This document shows, in pieces, positions 20,846-32,085 of a stretch of DNA of 64,000 nucleotides. Both the position numbers and the translations under genes were made by a program. How positions within the stretch are numbered: position 1 is the first letter of the stretch; each line of letters begins with the position of its first letter. The notes under the pieces were generated by a model. That model searched no databases, was not told the DNA's origin, and saw nothing but the letters and a program-made list of their open reading frames with translations. Source of the stretch: Sinonovacula constricta (taxonomy: Eukaryota; Mollusca; Bivalvia; Cardiida; Solecurtidae). Where the stretch lies: NCBI GenBank assembly GCA_007844125.1, contig CM017561.1:34177406-34241405 (forward strand), written 5' to 3'.

Positions 20846-22738
20846 CTACTAATGCCGACATAGAGAAAAGGTGAAAAAACTTCTTGATATGCATCTGAGA
20901 GAGGATTGAAGCAGCTTTCGAGTCCTGGCGAGCTTTAGACTCTATCTTGGGGCTGACTGCCTGAAAATGTCAAAGTGTTTGGAAGGAAATCCGACAATAG
21001 CGGATTTGTAATCACGGAAAGACCTCTTTTAGACCTCGAAACGGCCGACATGGAGGAAATGTGACACAAATTCTTCATAAGAATCCGAAGGAAGACAAAA
21101 CAAGCTTTGAAGTCCTGACCAGATTTGGGCTCTATCTTGGGACTTACTGCCTGAAAAATGTCTACGTATTTGGAAGAAATCCGACAATAGCAGGTTTTTA
21201 ATCACGAATAGGCCTCTTTCTGACCCCGAAAAAGCCGACATAGAGGAAATGTGATGTGTCATTTAGCAATAAGAGCAAACCCGACAGTTACCGCCTTGGA
21301 ACGGTCAGTCGGCATTATGTACCGACTGAGGTGCTTTAACCGGTTTAACAGAGCTCTAACCTCGCACTTCCTGATGGGTTTCTCAAATGCAAGCAATGAA
21401 TGAAAAGAAAACAGATCCATTTGAATAAATGTCCAAGTGCTGACGTTTTGCTTGACAAGTTTTGACGAAAGTAGTGAAGTCATTGAAAAATAATATCCAC
21501 ATAGTTTTTTAGAAGAGAGATAGGTATTATTTCGATTAGAAGACCTACAAAAACGTTAATAGTAAACGAAATTAACTTTTTTGTAATCAAGAAAAAATGA
21601 CCAGAGAAGAGTAAATGGTTGTAGTATCCTGTTCATGCGGAGATGGAATTGAGGAACGAAAGTCCAATGTCCATCAAAGGAAATACACGTAACAATCCTT
21701 ATAGGATGAATTGAATGACAACATAGATTACATGAACGGGGAGATCTTTTACGACTGCCACACTGCACAAGTAACATTGTTGTGATCATGAATATATGAC
21801 ACCAATTCTTTATATACATCTGCAAGAAGATCGATCCAGCTTTCAAGTCCTGACAAGCTTAGGGCTCTATCTTGGGACTGACTGCCTGAAAAATGTCTCC
21901 ATAATTAGTAAAAAATTCCGACCCCGACAAGGCCGACATAGAGGAAATGTGACACACGTTCTTTATATGCATTTAAAAAGAAGATCGAACAAGCTTTCAC
22001 GTTCTAAGAAGCTTTATGACTCTATTTTGGGTCTCACTGCCTGAATTATCACCGTAATTGGTAAAAATCTGCAAAAGAAAACGATTTTTGGTCGCAGATA
22101 GGTCTCAATGGGACACCGACAAGGCCGAAATAGATGAAATGTAACACCACTTCTTCACGTGCATCTGAAAGAGGATTGAACCATCTTTTGAGTCCTGACA
22201 AGCTTTGTGCTGTATCTTGGGGCTGACATCCTGAAAAATGTCTCCGTAATTGGTAGAAACATCTGCAAACAGGTTAGCGGATTTTTCTTAGCAAATAGGC
22301 CTCTTTTCGACCCCGAAAAGGCCAACATAGAGAAAATGTGACATCACTTCTTCATATGCATCTGAGAGAGAATGGAACCAGCTTTCATGTCCTTTAAAAG
22401 CTTTGGGCTCTATCTTTGGACTGACAGCCTGAAAATGTCTACGTATTTGGTAAAAGAATCTGCAAAGAAAGCGGATGTTTGATCGCGGAAAAGCCTCTCT
22501 TCCACCAAGACAAGGCCGACATAGAGGAAATGTGACATAACTTCTTCATAAGCATTCGAGAGAGGATCAAAGCAGCTTCCGGATCCTGAAAAGCTTTTGA
22601 CTCCTGACTGCCTGAAAAATTTCTACGTATTTGGAAGAAAATCAGTCAAGAGCGGAATTTTGGTCAGGGATATGCCTCTTTCTGACGCCGAAACGGCCGG
22701 CATAGAGAAAATGTGACACCAATTCTTCATATGCATCT
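20845..22738 (+). repeat. left arm: ~190-bp satellite units
   Basis: The landmark GCCGACATAGAGGAAATGTGA recurs near 20852, 21042, 21233, 21929, 22127, 22318, 22512 and 22696, followed each time by a TTCATATGCATCTGA-like block and GGCTCTATCTTGGGACTGAC. The spacing is 182-198 bp except where 21253-21795 is inserted. Confidence 0.9.
21253..21795 (-). mobile_element. insertion in the left satellite arm carrying a long minus-strand frame
   Basis: The satellite is interrupted after GAGGAAATGTGA and resumes with CACCAATTCTTTATAT near 21799; the ~540-bp insert is unrelated to the satellite. On its minus strand a frame stays open for roughly 180 codons with a single TAA near 21556, encoding SRKRSPRSCNLCCHSIHPIR, DGHWTFVPQFHLRMN and, after the stop, MTSLLSSKLVKQNVSTWTF. 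I do not recognise it. TGTGA/TATGA at the junctions could be a decayed target duplication. It may be a fragment of a transposon gene. Confidence 0.45.
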
Positions 22739-24004
22739 TCATCATATGTCTAAAATTAACTCATCTGCCCATAAGTTAAGGATTAAAACGCCTGTAGAAT
22801 TATTATTTTGTCTTATTTTGTTCATTTTCTCAGAATTTATATTTGTTAAATTGGAAAGTTTTATTAGGTTTTATCATTGCACACATTCGTTGTAAAATCG
22901 GAATAACTTAGCAAATAAATAATCCATATTATTTTAACTATTATAATTTATCTTAATTAAATTGTTAAATTCCCATTCCACACACTTGGTATTTTACCTT
23001 AAATTACGTTCAATTACCTTATTATATTTTTTTAAATAATATGAAACTTAATTGTTGTTAATTTGAATGTGAACACATGTATTTAACAACAATTTGTGAC
23101 TATTGGTTGCAGTGTCTATTGTTAGAAAACCCTACAATATTTATTGTACTTTTAAGTCAAACGTTAGCGTCTTATGATATAAAAACAACTAGCAAACAAA
23201 CATAGTTACTTGTTCTAAAAATTATATCATGTAAATTTGTCAATAACAGTTTGCTCTTAACTTTGATGTTTTCCTAAATCGAAGCAAAATAGTTTTCTAT
23301 GCATATCCACTACAAGATATTTGCATGTACAAATTTCTGAGCGGCTTCTTAATTTGATTGTCTTCAAAATGAAATATGGTTTTAGAAATATCGAAAAATA
23401 CCATCTCTGACCTTTACCTTTACTTTTACCATAGACCCATATATCTATGCTTTTAAGAGACTTTTAAAGACAAATCAGATATGCTAGAAATTCAATGTAA
23501 CATCGAAGAAAATGCAAACACGATATTGTTCGCTTGAAAGGTCTTTTAGATTTGTGATGGATTTGTAGTCCTAAGAAATGTGATTTAAATAGAATGAATA
23601 ATATCGCTTCATCTGCAGCATAGTAATCTATTTTTTTTTTTTTTTTGGAAACATACAATCGGAGTTTGCCAAGAAGATAGAGGCTGAACAATCAAAGGAT
23701 TTTATCGGCGACTCTACCACGTGCCCACCGGGGCATCCAAGGCTTGCAGTGATTGTTCAGTGACTTGGACACGTGATACCCGAAATAGGAATGATGTGGT
23801 GAACTTGCAAGGATAATTAGACATATTACAAACGTAAAGTGGGTTAAAGTTTTGAGGCGTTGCCCATCAGAAACAGGCGCAAAACGTCACCTAAACAATT
23901 TGTCTTTAGGGTATATAGTAAGTATTTTTTAATTAAATATTCGGAAAAAATCTGACGAAAACATAAAGAAAACGCACGGATAGAGCTTCGTAAGAGGAGA
24001 CGCC
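22739..24004. other. spacer between the inverted arms
   Basis: AT-rich, no gene recognisable. It holds a T-run at 23631-23646 and short chance frames. Nothing else is identifiable. Confidence 0.5.
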
Positions 24005-25522
24005 TGCTTCAAGCTTCTTTCGAAGGCATTTAGAAAAGGGCTGTCACATTTTCCACATGTCCCCTTTGTGTGGTTGGAAAACACAGGTCTTTGATGGATT
24101 TCTTGATGGATTTTATTTATACCATATACGGAAACATTTTTTTACAGCAGTCAGCCGAAATATAGAGCCCAAGGCTCGTCAGGATTAGAAAGATAATTAG
24201 ATCCTTTTGGAAATGCATATGGAGAAGTGGTGTAACATTTTTTCTATGTCGGCTTTGCCAGGGTCCGGAAGAGGCCGCCCGCTACCGAAACCCCGTTTTG
24301 TACTTAATTCCGACCAATTACGGAGACATTTCTCAGGCAGGCAGTCCCAGGATAGAGCTAAAAACTCTAAGGAATCGAAAGCTGCTTCGTTCCGCTTTCG
24401 GATGCATATGAAGAAGTGGTGTCACATTTCTTTTATGTTGGCCTTAACTTTGTCGGAAAAAAAGATATATCCGCGACAAAAAAGCCGGGGGTTTTCCCTG
24501 ATTTTGGACTAAATACGAAGACATTTTTTCAGAGAGTCAGTCCCCAATATATAGCCAAAAACTTTTCAGGACCCAAAAGCCGGTTCTTTCTTCTTTCAGA
24601 TGCATATGAAGAGGTCGTATCACATTTCTTCTATAACGGCCTTGTCGGGGCTTATCCGCGATCAAAAACCCCTTTTTGCAGATTTTTTGTCAATTACGGA
24701 AACCTTTTACAAGCAGTCAGCCCCAACCTACATCGCAAGACGTTTTAGGAGTTGAAAGCTGGTTCGATCCTCCTCCATATGTATATTGAGAAGTGGTGTC
24801 ATATTTCGTTTATGTCGGCCTTGTTGGGGCTGGAAATAGGCCTATCCGAAACCAAAAATACGTTTAGCAGTTTATTTTTTACCAATTATGGAGACATTTT
24901 TCAGGCTGACCTCGCCAAGAGAATGCCCAAAGCTTTTCAGAAATTGAAGACTTGTTCGATCCTCTTTAAGATGCATATGAAGAAGAGTGTCACATTGTCT
25001 CTATGTTGGCCTTGTCGGGGTCAGAAAAAGGCCTATTCTAGAAGGAAAACAATCCGTGTATTTACTTTGTTTGCCCCAAGGTAGAGCCTGTTGCTTTCCA
25101 TGAGTCGGAAGTTGATTCGATCCTCTTTCGGATGCATATGAAGAAGTGATGTCACATTTCCTCTATGTCAGACTTGTCGGGGTCGGAAAGAGGACTATAC
25201 GCGACGAAACATTCACTTTCTTTGCAGATCTGTTACCAAATACGGAGACATTTTCGAGGCAGTCAGTACCAATATAGATCCAAAAGCTTTTCAGGAGCTG
25301 AAAGTTGGTTCGATCCTGTTTCAGATTAATAGAAAAAGGTGGTGTCACATTTTGTCTAAGATAAACGAGGCTTATCTGCGACCAAAAATCCTCCTTTTTC
25401 AGGTTTTTTTTTACAAATTACGGAGACATTTTTCAGGAAGTCAGCCCAAAAATAGAGCCATGGGCTCTTCATGTTTCGAAAGCTGGTTCAGTCCTCTTTC
25501 GGTACATATGAAGAAGTGGTGA
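24005..25522 (-). repeat. right arm: ~190-bp satellite units in inverse orientation
   Basis: The complement of the left-arm landmark (TTCTATGTCGGCCTTGTCGG and variants) recurs near 24050, 24243, 24435, 24629, 24810, 25000, 25163 and 25350, again with a ~190-bp period and preceded by ATGCATATGAAGAAGTGGTG. About eight units. Confidence 0.9.
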
Positions 25523-25577
25523 TATAGACGATGTCAGTCCCGGGCTTATCGGGCGCCGCCATATTTGATATCACGTG

Positions 25578-27290
25578 ATGGCCGCCATCATGCTACTGCA
25601 AAACAGACATCCTGGCTCGATAACAACGCTTAAAGATTTTTATGAGATTCCTATCTTCAATGCCCTAATCATATCTTTTTACGAAGCCATACGTAAGTAA
25701 ATTACACATTTTTGTTATATTAGGAAACAGTCAAAGTCGTGTCACTTGACGATGATTTTTAGATTTAATCTCACCCACAATAGTGACATAAATGACTTTG
25801 TGTTACAGGTAGTTGACATTTCCATGGTGTAAAACACGCTGCAACATTATAACTACATGTAATTAACTTTTTTGACTTTATCCTTTTCTGTAGTCAATGT
25901 ATCAGTTTCCTTAATTTGCTGTTTACTTTATTTTTCTCTTTTAATTTCAGAATATCCCCTGATCCTGTAAAGTGGGAGAAGAATGATGCTCGCCACTGGC
26001 CAAACATTAGCTCTAAAGATCTTGTGGATTTCCTCATTTATAAGAAAGCCTATGATGGGAGACAGATAAAAGATTTCCGGGCCATGTAATTAATCATCTA
26101 CGTACAGAACGGTTGGTTAGGGGATGTTTACCATACAGTTAACGGTGATAATCATTTTCTTAAGGCCAAGGTTTCCCCTTCCCAGCCTGGTGTTAGCCGT
26201 ACATATTATGGTGCCTGGGTTGTCATAGATAGAAGTTCAACTGTTTTGACCGGCCATTGTAGTTGTCCAGCAGGTAACGGACAGAGCTGTAGCCACATTT
26301 CTGCTATCCTTTACGCCATAGTCCTCGCCTGGCAACATGGTCTAGCTGGTGAAACATGCACGGACAGAAGAAAATCATCGGGTCAAGGTGCATCTACCGT
26401 TCAAATGCACGGTGAAATTCAGAGCATGGATTTAAAACACCCTAAGATAAGTGACACCTTTATTGAAAAGTATATTAAGCTTCCCTCACTACCCTAGACA
26501 CAACAATTGCTTGATTACTCGGATCTTCTGAAAAAAGTGGCTGAGTCTTGTTCATCAGTGCTATGGAACTGTCAAGGAACAATGTCGAACAAGATCCTTA
26601 CAGCCAAGGAACGACCAACTGTTCAATCTAACCATCAAGAACATGGAAATCATTCCATTGACTGTTCTGTACAAACTGCCCCGTGTGTACCTTGTGATGA
26701 GTATTTCCAGAAATTTGTGAATATCAATCATGTGAAATGTAACGCTATTGAACAAGCCTTCATTAAACAATCTGGTGCTCTGTGGATTGACGCTTGAAAG
26801 CTTAGATTGACAGCCAACAGAATCAATGCCATTCCGAAATCAGAACGAGGCAATGGGGACAAGTTTGTTACCAACCAGATTTATCCCCGATTCAAAGGAA
26901 ATGATGACAAAAGACATGGTCACAAATTTGAGTCCGCTGCTCTATCATGGTTTGGACAAACATCAGGACTTTCAGTGAGACAAAGTGGCCTAGTTGTACA
27001 TCAAAATGAACCGTATGTTGCAGCAAGCCCCGACGGCATCATTGATGATAATACCATCCTTGAGATAAAATGTCCTACTAGGCCATTGAACCAGCTACTG
27101 ACAACAGGTAAATATGGCCTACAGTTAGATGAGAATAGGAAGTATGTACTGTAGCCTAAGGGACGTAATGGTAATTATACACAAGTGCAAATGACAATGT
27201 TCTTAACAGAAAAAAAAAGATGTGTAAATTTGTTGCGTGGACTGAGGGTGAAGTGTCATTGCTGACGTCAACTATGACAGAGACTTTGTA
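25578..27290 (+). pseudogene. SWIM zinc-finger and YqaJ-type nuclease gene of the ISL2EU element
   Basis: The YqaJ-like nuclease probably helps the transposase process element DNA. A candidate exon 1 starts at the ATG 25578 and ends at a strong GTAAGT donor (25693); exon 2 begins after TTTAATTTCAG at 25951, though the joined phase is off by one, suggesting another lesion or a different exon. The protein contains a SWIM-type finger (CSCPAGNGQSCSHISAILYA, near 26264-26325) and a C-terminal YqaJ core with AASPDGI and ILEIKCP, the Asp and Glu-x-Lys of the nuclease site. Four stops (26087, 26495, 26795, 27152) interrupt a single otherwise continuous frame; a frameshift follows near 27217. Confidence 0.82.
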
Positions 27291-27560
27291 AGTGAAATAA
27301 TGCTTAGGGTGCGGAAGCTTTATTTTCAAACTTTGCTTGTTCGATTAACGGATGAATATAGGAACAAGATATTGTGCGCTTAAAACAAACTGGATTAAAT
27401 TAGTTTTTCAGCTGTCAGTTTGTGCAGACTTTAAAAGTCAATATTAAAACTATGTGATAAGTTTTTCTCTAGACAAGAAATAAATATGGTTTAATTTGTG
27501 TTGACAAGTAGATCATTTGTAGCACAAACAAAATAATGTTGTAATTAGCATTCAATAATA

Positions 27561-28322
27561 CCGTGAAAGCATTTTATTTCGTGGGGCAGAAATTTCGTTG
27601 TTTGAAGAGGACGGGCATATTCGTGGGTACTTGATTTCGTAGATTGCCCTTCCCACGAAAAAAAAAATACCTTCGATTTTTGACAGATGCGAAACTGAGG
27701 CCTAACACTGAAACAGGGTCAATTGCGAAACTACGGATTAGCGAGTGACTGCCTATTGTCTTACGTCACGCCTGGTGATATTGATCCACGGCAGCCGGTC
27801 AATGTTTTCACAGCCGAGTCTCATCAGACGACTTTTATGACACCTGTCAATTAGCGTGTCATTTAAGGGATTATATTCATAAAGATGTTAGGGGCGCGGG
27901 TTCTTTTAAGGGTCTAACTTAACGAAGCCATTGACTGTCAATTAACGCCAATTAGCGTACTATGCAAACTGACACAAAACAGACCCTTGAGTAAACACCC
28001 AACACCTATAAAGTGCTCGTGTATATATTACAGTATAAAATTACTTAGCATAGATCGTTTTTTATTGATTAAATGGCTTATGTTCGTTAACATGTTTTAT
28101 CGTTTTATGTCAATACAATGTAAATAAAGTGTGGTGAAATCGTCTGTTTGTTTGAGCTTTATGTCATATTTAGTAAAAATATGTTGACATGATTTACAAG
28201 TAAATCTAGCATTCGAAAGTCTAACCGAGGGGATTTTATATCGTTGGTACTTAAATTCGTGGATTGACTTGCCCACGAATTCCACGAAATTAAATGCCCC
28301 ACGAAATAAAATGCTTTCACTG
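27561..28322. mobile_element. MITE with 26-bp perfect terminal inverted repeats
   Basis: GTGAAAGCATTTTATTTCGT plus GGGGCA at 27563-27588 is the exact complement of 28295-28320. Subterminal TTTCGTGG motifs also recur inverted on both sides. The ~760-bp body has only chance frames. It lies between the two convergent ISL2EU genes. Target duplication is not evident. Confidence 0.85.
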
Positions 28323-28593
28323 TCCAATTCTCTTCACAATATTTCAACAAAACTTGTCAGTATAAATGTCACTTTTGGAGAGATATTTTTTTTCTTTGGT
28401 ATGACTTGAACAACAACTGAGCTTTGTAACCCCTTTTTAATCCGATAGACCGTTCACTGTGCTTATTTATCAATCTTTGTTATGTATACAATTGGCCATG
28501 TTATTGATTTTTAAGTACATATAATTGAATTTGTGAAATTGAGTTATTGTGTTTGTGTATCGGCAGAAGCTACTTTAAGGCTAGAAAAAAGGC

Positions 28594-28763
28594 GTTTGTT
28601 TCCACTAACATGGTCGGGCCTATTTTTATTGCCAGGCCAAAACCTGTTTTCAACCAAATGTCGAAAAACACAAACTTAATTTATGACCAAAATAAGCAAA
28701 ATTAAAAAGTTAAGCTAACCAGGCGGGCCTATTTTTTAGCCATGTTAGTTAATGGAAACAAAC
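28594..28763. repeat. inverted repeat of 170 bp, MITE-like
   Basis: GTTTGTTTCCACTAACATGG at 28594-28613 pairs with the complement at 28740-28763, the right arm having a 4-base TTAA insertion. Inside, GGGCCTATTTTT occurs twice in direct orientation. Confidence 0.7.
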
Positions 28764-28817
28764 AACTTTAAATCTCGTCTTACCAGTCAAATACAGGGAC
28801 AGTTCATTCTCTTATAT

Positions 28818-28941
28818 AAGGTAATACAAGTGTGGACCAATTTATAAATAGATTTTATCAGTTTGGATCTTACATGTACTAGATTAAATGCATTTACTGT
28901 GCTGATAAATCCTATAGACAAATGTTCACTTGTATTACCTT
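28818..28941. repeat. short MITE-like inverted repeat
   Basis: AAGGTAATACAAGTG at 28818-28832 is the exact complement of 28927-28941. The 124-bp interval between the outer ends has no coding potential. Confidence 0.65.
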
Positions 28942-29282
28942 AAAAGTTATTTATGTACAAAAAAGTTATTGAAAAACAATTCATCATTTTACTCTAATAA
29001 ACAATATGAAGCATAGACACAATACATGTGTAATGCACATAAATATAAAACAAAGACACACATTCAACCATAGTCCAAACAGTATTAAAGTTTAAACACA
29101 TTTTATGGAATAAGTCTCAAAACATATTATACAGTATTTATACATTTTACATTTGATACCCCATGAATTCACACAATACTGTTCAGAAGACAATAGCTGA
29201 ATTCACATTTCTTCTGTTTCATTTCAATACAGACATATTTAGGTAAGCCGCTGTCATTCCAAAGTTGGTGATGATCTTCGGT

Positions 29283-31129
29283 TCAATTATCCTGTTTAGT
29301 TTCTTTGATAAGGGAGTCTTGCATGTTGCACAAGTAACAAATAACACGTACTTCTTTGTCAAACTGTTTCAATGACTTTATATTTACTGTTGTTAGGAAG
29401 TTAGATTTCATGCGATTGATTGCCCTTTCCACATGAATGCGCACTGATGCTATTTGTCGAGATTCAATTGTTTCTTCTTCTGATAGTTGTTTTCGACCCT
29501 TAAGAAAAGAAGGAATGTTTAATTTCACTCGCCGTGCACACAAATCTTCAGCAATGGTAAAACCTCGATCCGCCATAACTTCATCTCTAGGAAGCAGATA
29601 TTCCAAGAATCCACTTGATTTTGTTATGTAATTGTCACTTGCTCTTCCACCATAAGAATTTGAAGTAAACATTATGAAACCATTTTGCGCAATCACAACT
29701 AACATATTTGCTGTATTATGGCTTTTATATGTGCTGTAGGTTTGATTTTGTGCTTTTAGTGAGAATTGTCTTTGGATTAAAACTTCAAAACAGTCTATAA
29801 TACACGTTGTTTTTGGATAGAGGTCATGACATGATGATGGCATAGTTCTTCTTTTGGTTTCTCTTGGTAACCAAACGACACAGTCGCTCAATTTTAAGAC
29901 ATTATGTCGATCCATGACCGATACATAGCACTCGCCAAGTTCTGGACACATTTAAACGTCTACCAATGTCATGGAACTTTAGAACAAGTCTTAATCTCAT
30001 AAGCACTGACAATATTTGGTCTAATGCAGGCAACTTACAGGGAAAGTTTTTCCATAAGTACTAAGCATGGTAAATAACGCTGTCAATATAGTTAAATTAA
30101 GACATGTATAGAACCTAGCATCTGAATCAGAAGAAATGTCCAGAAAAGAAAACTCCGCTGTTGAATGCTGTGTTCCTACGCTTTTGGTTGACATTTCATA
30201 AACATACGGACGATCCAGTTTAACAAAATCCTCTCCTCGAGTGCTACAATTAACTTTCAATGTCACATTTCAATGTCACATTATTACACAAATGACATAT
30301 TGCATCACATTGGCCGGAAACAACATAATTATTGTCATTCACTATTTCACTATTAAATACTGGGGTAGCAATAAGTTTGTCATCGAGATTTTCTTCATTG
30401 GTTGGAATGTTTTCCTTGGGCGTAAGTAGAAGCCTTCTGACAAGTTTATGTCTAGGTTTTGGTGTTTCTGTCAGGTTGCATCCCATATTGATGGTTTGAA
30501 TGCAGCAGTTGGTCTTCCATCAGCGAAGTGGTTGGAACACATCTGTAAAACAATCAAGATTGTTAGAATCATAACACTGTTCGTAATACTCCTTTGTTAC
30601 AATTTAATTCATGTCCAGATGTCCCTACAAAGTACCATGAAAAACATCAATAATGTAAAGACATGCTCAATAAGCAGTATTGACAACAATGTTTTTGATA
30701 GGAATATTTTCCCCGGAAATTTAGCAAACAAAAGCAAAACAATACATTTGGATTTCTTGATACTTATAACGCATAAATCAGCTCCGCAAAATAATATCCG
30801 AATTTTTGCTATTCGAAAACTGTTCATCAAGATTAAAGGAAAATTAGGACAAATGTGAATATCGCCAAATTACCAATTGAATTCACGTGACTTACAAGTG
30901 ATTGTGATGCTGGATTGTAGTATTTCCTGTTTATTGCCTTCAACCATGCATTTTTCTTACATTCGTCCTTTGGAAGGCAATGGAATCGAAATGGTTGCAA
31001 ACATAGACAGTCACTGTACTTCTCTTTGTGAATGTCACATATGCTGTTTTTCCCCTTATAAACATCTCTCTGGCTACTACTACATCCAAAAACTATACAT
31101 TGTTTCCCTCTACTACCCTTATAAGGCAT
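29283..31129 (-). pseudogene. THAP and DDE (PIF/Harbinger-like DDE_Tnp_4) transposase of the ISL2EU element
   Basis: The enzyme would bind the element's ends and catalyse its excision and insertion. Exon 1 (31129-30896) encodes a THAP zinc finger: Cys/His ligands in CIVFGCSSSQ, HKEKYSDCLCL and FHCLPKDECKKNAWLKAINR. A GTAAGT donor at 30895 joins exon 2 after TTTTACAG (30542), which supplies the rest of THAP (MCSNHFADGRPT). A stop at 30471-30473 and frame changes near 30265 and 29960 interrupt it. The frame from 29951 keeps the catalytic triad: CIIDCFEV (D53 of that frame), ADRGF (D128) and HVERAIN (E175). Stop at 29283. The catalytic core itself is undamaged. Confidence 0.87.
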
Positions 31130-31419
31130 TGTAACTCTAGTAATAATGTACTTTTTCGGAAAGAATATGCGGTTAAGAGTTTGGCAGTCGTGTAATAGCG
31201 GAAGCGTTATCAGTAAAGGGGAGCAACTCATGACTGCCCTATTTCTGACATCGTCAATAGGATAGAAAAACTGGTGATCATTCAGTGTTACAAGAAAATG
31301 TATGATATTGATAATCTTCCATGGCATGTATTGTAGACATGCACCCATTCAAGTGGGTCCATATTTACAAATATATACTTTTACCTCAAACAGAATAAAT
31401 CAATTCAAATGTTGTTCGT

Positions 31420-31628
31420 ACACTGTTATCTCTCAGCTTTAACAGCCTCTATTACACCCTTCAACCTCTCTGGACCCACCTTCTTTCATATGACTACATA
31501 CACCCTGATTAAACTGAAGTGATCCGAGCTGGCAAAATTACATTACTGGTACAGTGGATAGAGTTCGAACCTACGACCTCCTCGTCCGGAGTCAGGTGCA
31601 CTACCAACTGATCTACCCGGGCAGACAG
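31420..31628 (-). repeat. tRNA-derived SINE, minus strand
   Basis: Read on the minus strand from 31628, the sequence begins with a tRNA-like head: TAGATCAGTTGGTAG (A box) and GGTTCGAACTC (B box) at tRNA spacing, followed by a non-tRNA body to about 31420. The head does not form a clean anticodon stem, so it is a SINE and not a tRNA gene. Confidence 0.6.
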
Positions 31629-32035
31629 CTTTTAACCTTCTTCATTTTAGCCAGGCAACAACTGGTCTGAACCTAGCCTGCTCCTGCTGACGTTCATACA
31701 CTTTAAAATTGACCCTTTTTATACATACTTTATCGTATCCTTATACATAAACGTTTTACTCTCTTTCCGGCTATACCCGACAACTTTCATGTTGTATGTA
31801 CAAAACTGTACTATAAGGAGAATGGTTTAGAGGCGGTCGGGCCTCGGGTGTGCGGACATGATTTAAAGGTACACACGCACAGGACCCCTCCACGCTAAAA
31901 AACATCCCCCCCCAAACCAATGCTAAGAAGGATATGGGCATAGGCAGACACCTTCCAATGACAATATCGTTTCACCAATTTGAAGATGTCAACCTAAAAC
32001 CATACCTTGAAGACAACAGAACACCCAATTAAATA

Positions 32036-32085
32036 CCGACCTGCAAGCCGACGCTCTGCCACTCGAGCTATTGCGGCCGGTAGTA
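32036..32085 (-). repeat. head fragment of the same SINE family as 60911-61193
   Basis: On the minus strand GGCCGCAATAGCTCGAGTGG followed by CAGAGCGTCGGCTTGC matches the tRNA-like head of the complete SINE at 60911-61193. Only the first ~50 bases are present. Confidence 0.75.

Larger units (their letters stand above)
20845..25522. mobile_element. foldback-like structure: inverted arms of a ~190-bp satellite
   Basis: The left arm (20845-22738) and right arm (about 24005-25522) are built from the same ~190-bp unit in opposite orientations, separated by about 1.27 kb. Long inverted repeats made of internal tandem repeats are the hallmark of Foldback/Galileo-like elements. No transposase is visible. 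The right arm stops abruptly at the ISL2EU left end (25523). Confidence 0.7.
25523..31256. mobile_element. ISL2EU-type DNA transposon with two convergent genes
   Basis: The complement of 31245-31255 equals 25527-25537 (GACGATGTCAG), and a GGGC follows within five bases on both sides, so the ends are inverted. The left copy lies about 40 bases upstream of the SWIM/YqaJ gene's first ATG, the right copy about 115 bases upstream of the THAP ATG. A THAP-plus-DDE transposase paired with a YqaJ nuclease is, as I recall, the gene content of ISL2EU elements. No clean target duplication is seen: TA precedes the left end, AA follows the right. The element carries a MITE and smaller inverted repeats between its two genes. 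Both genes are dead. Confidence 0.7.

Noticed and set aside
31553..31628. Functional tRNA gene on the minus strand
   Set aside because: tRNA-like boxes are present but the A box is imperfect and the arm structure is poor; better read as a SINE head.
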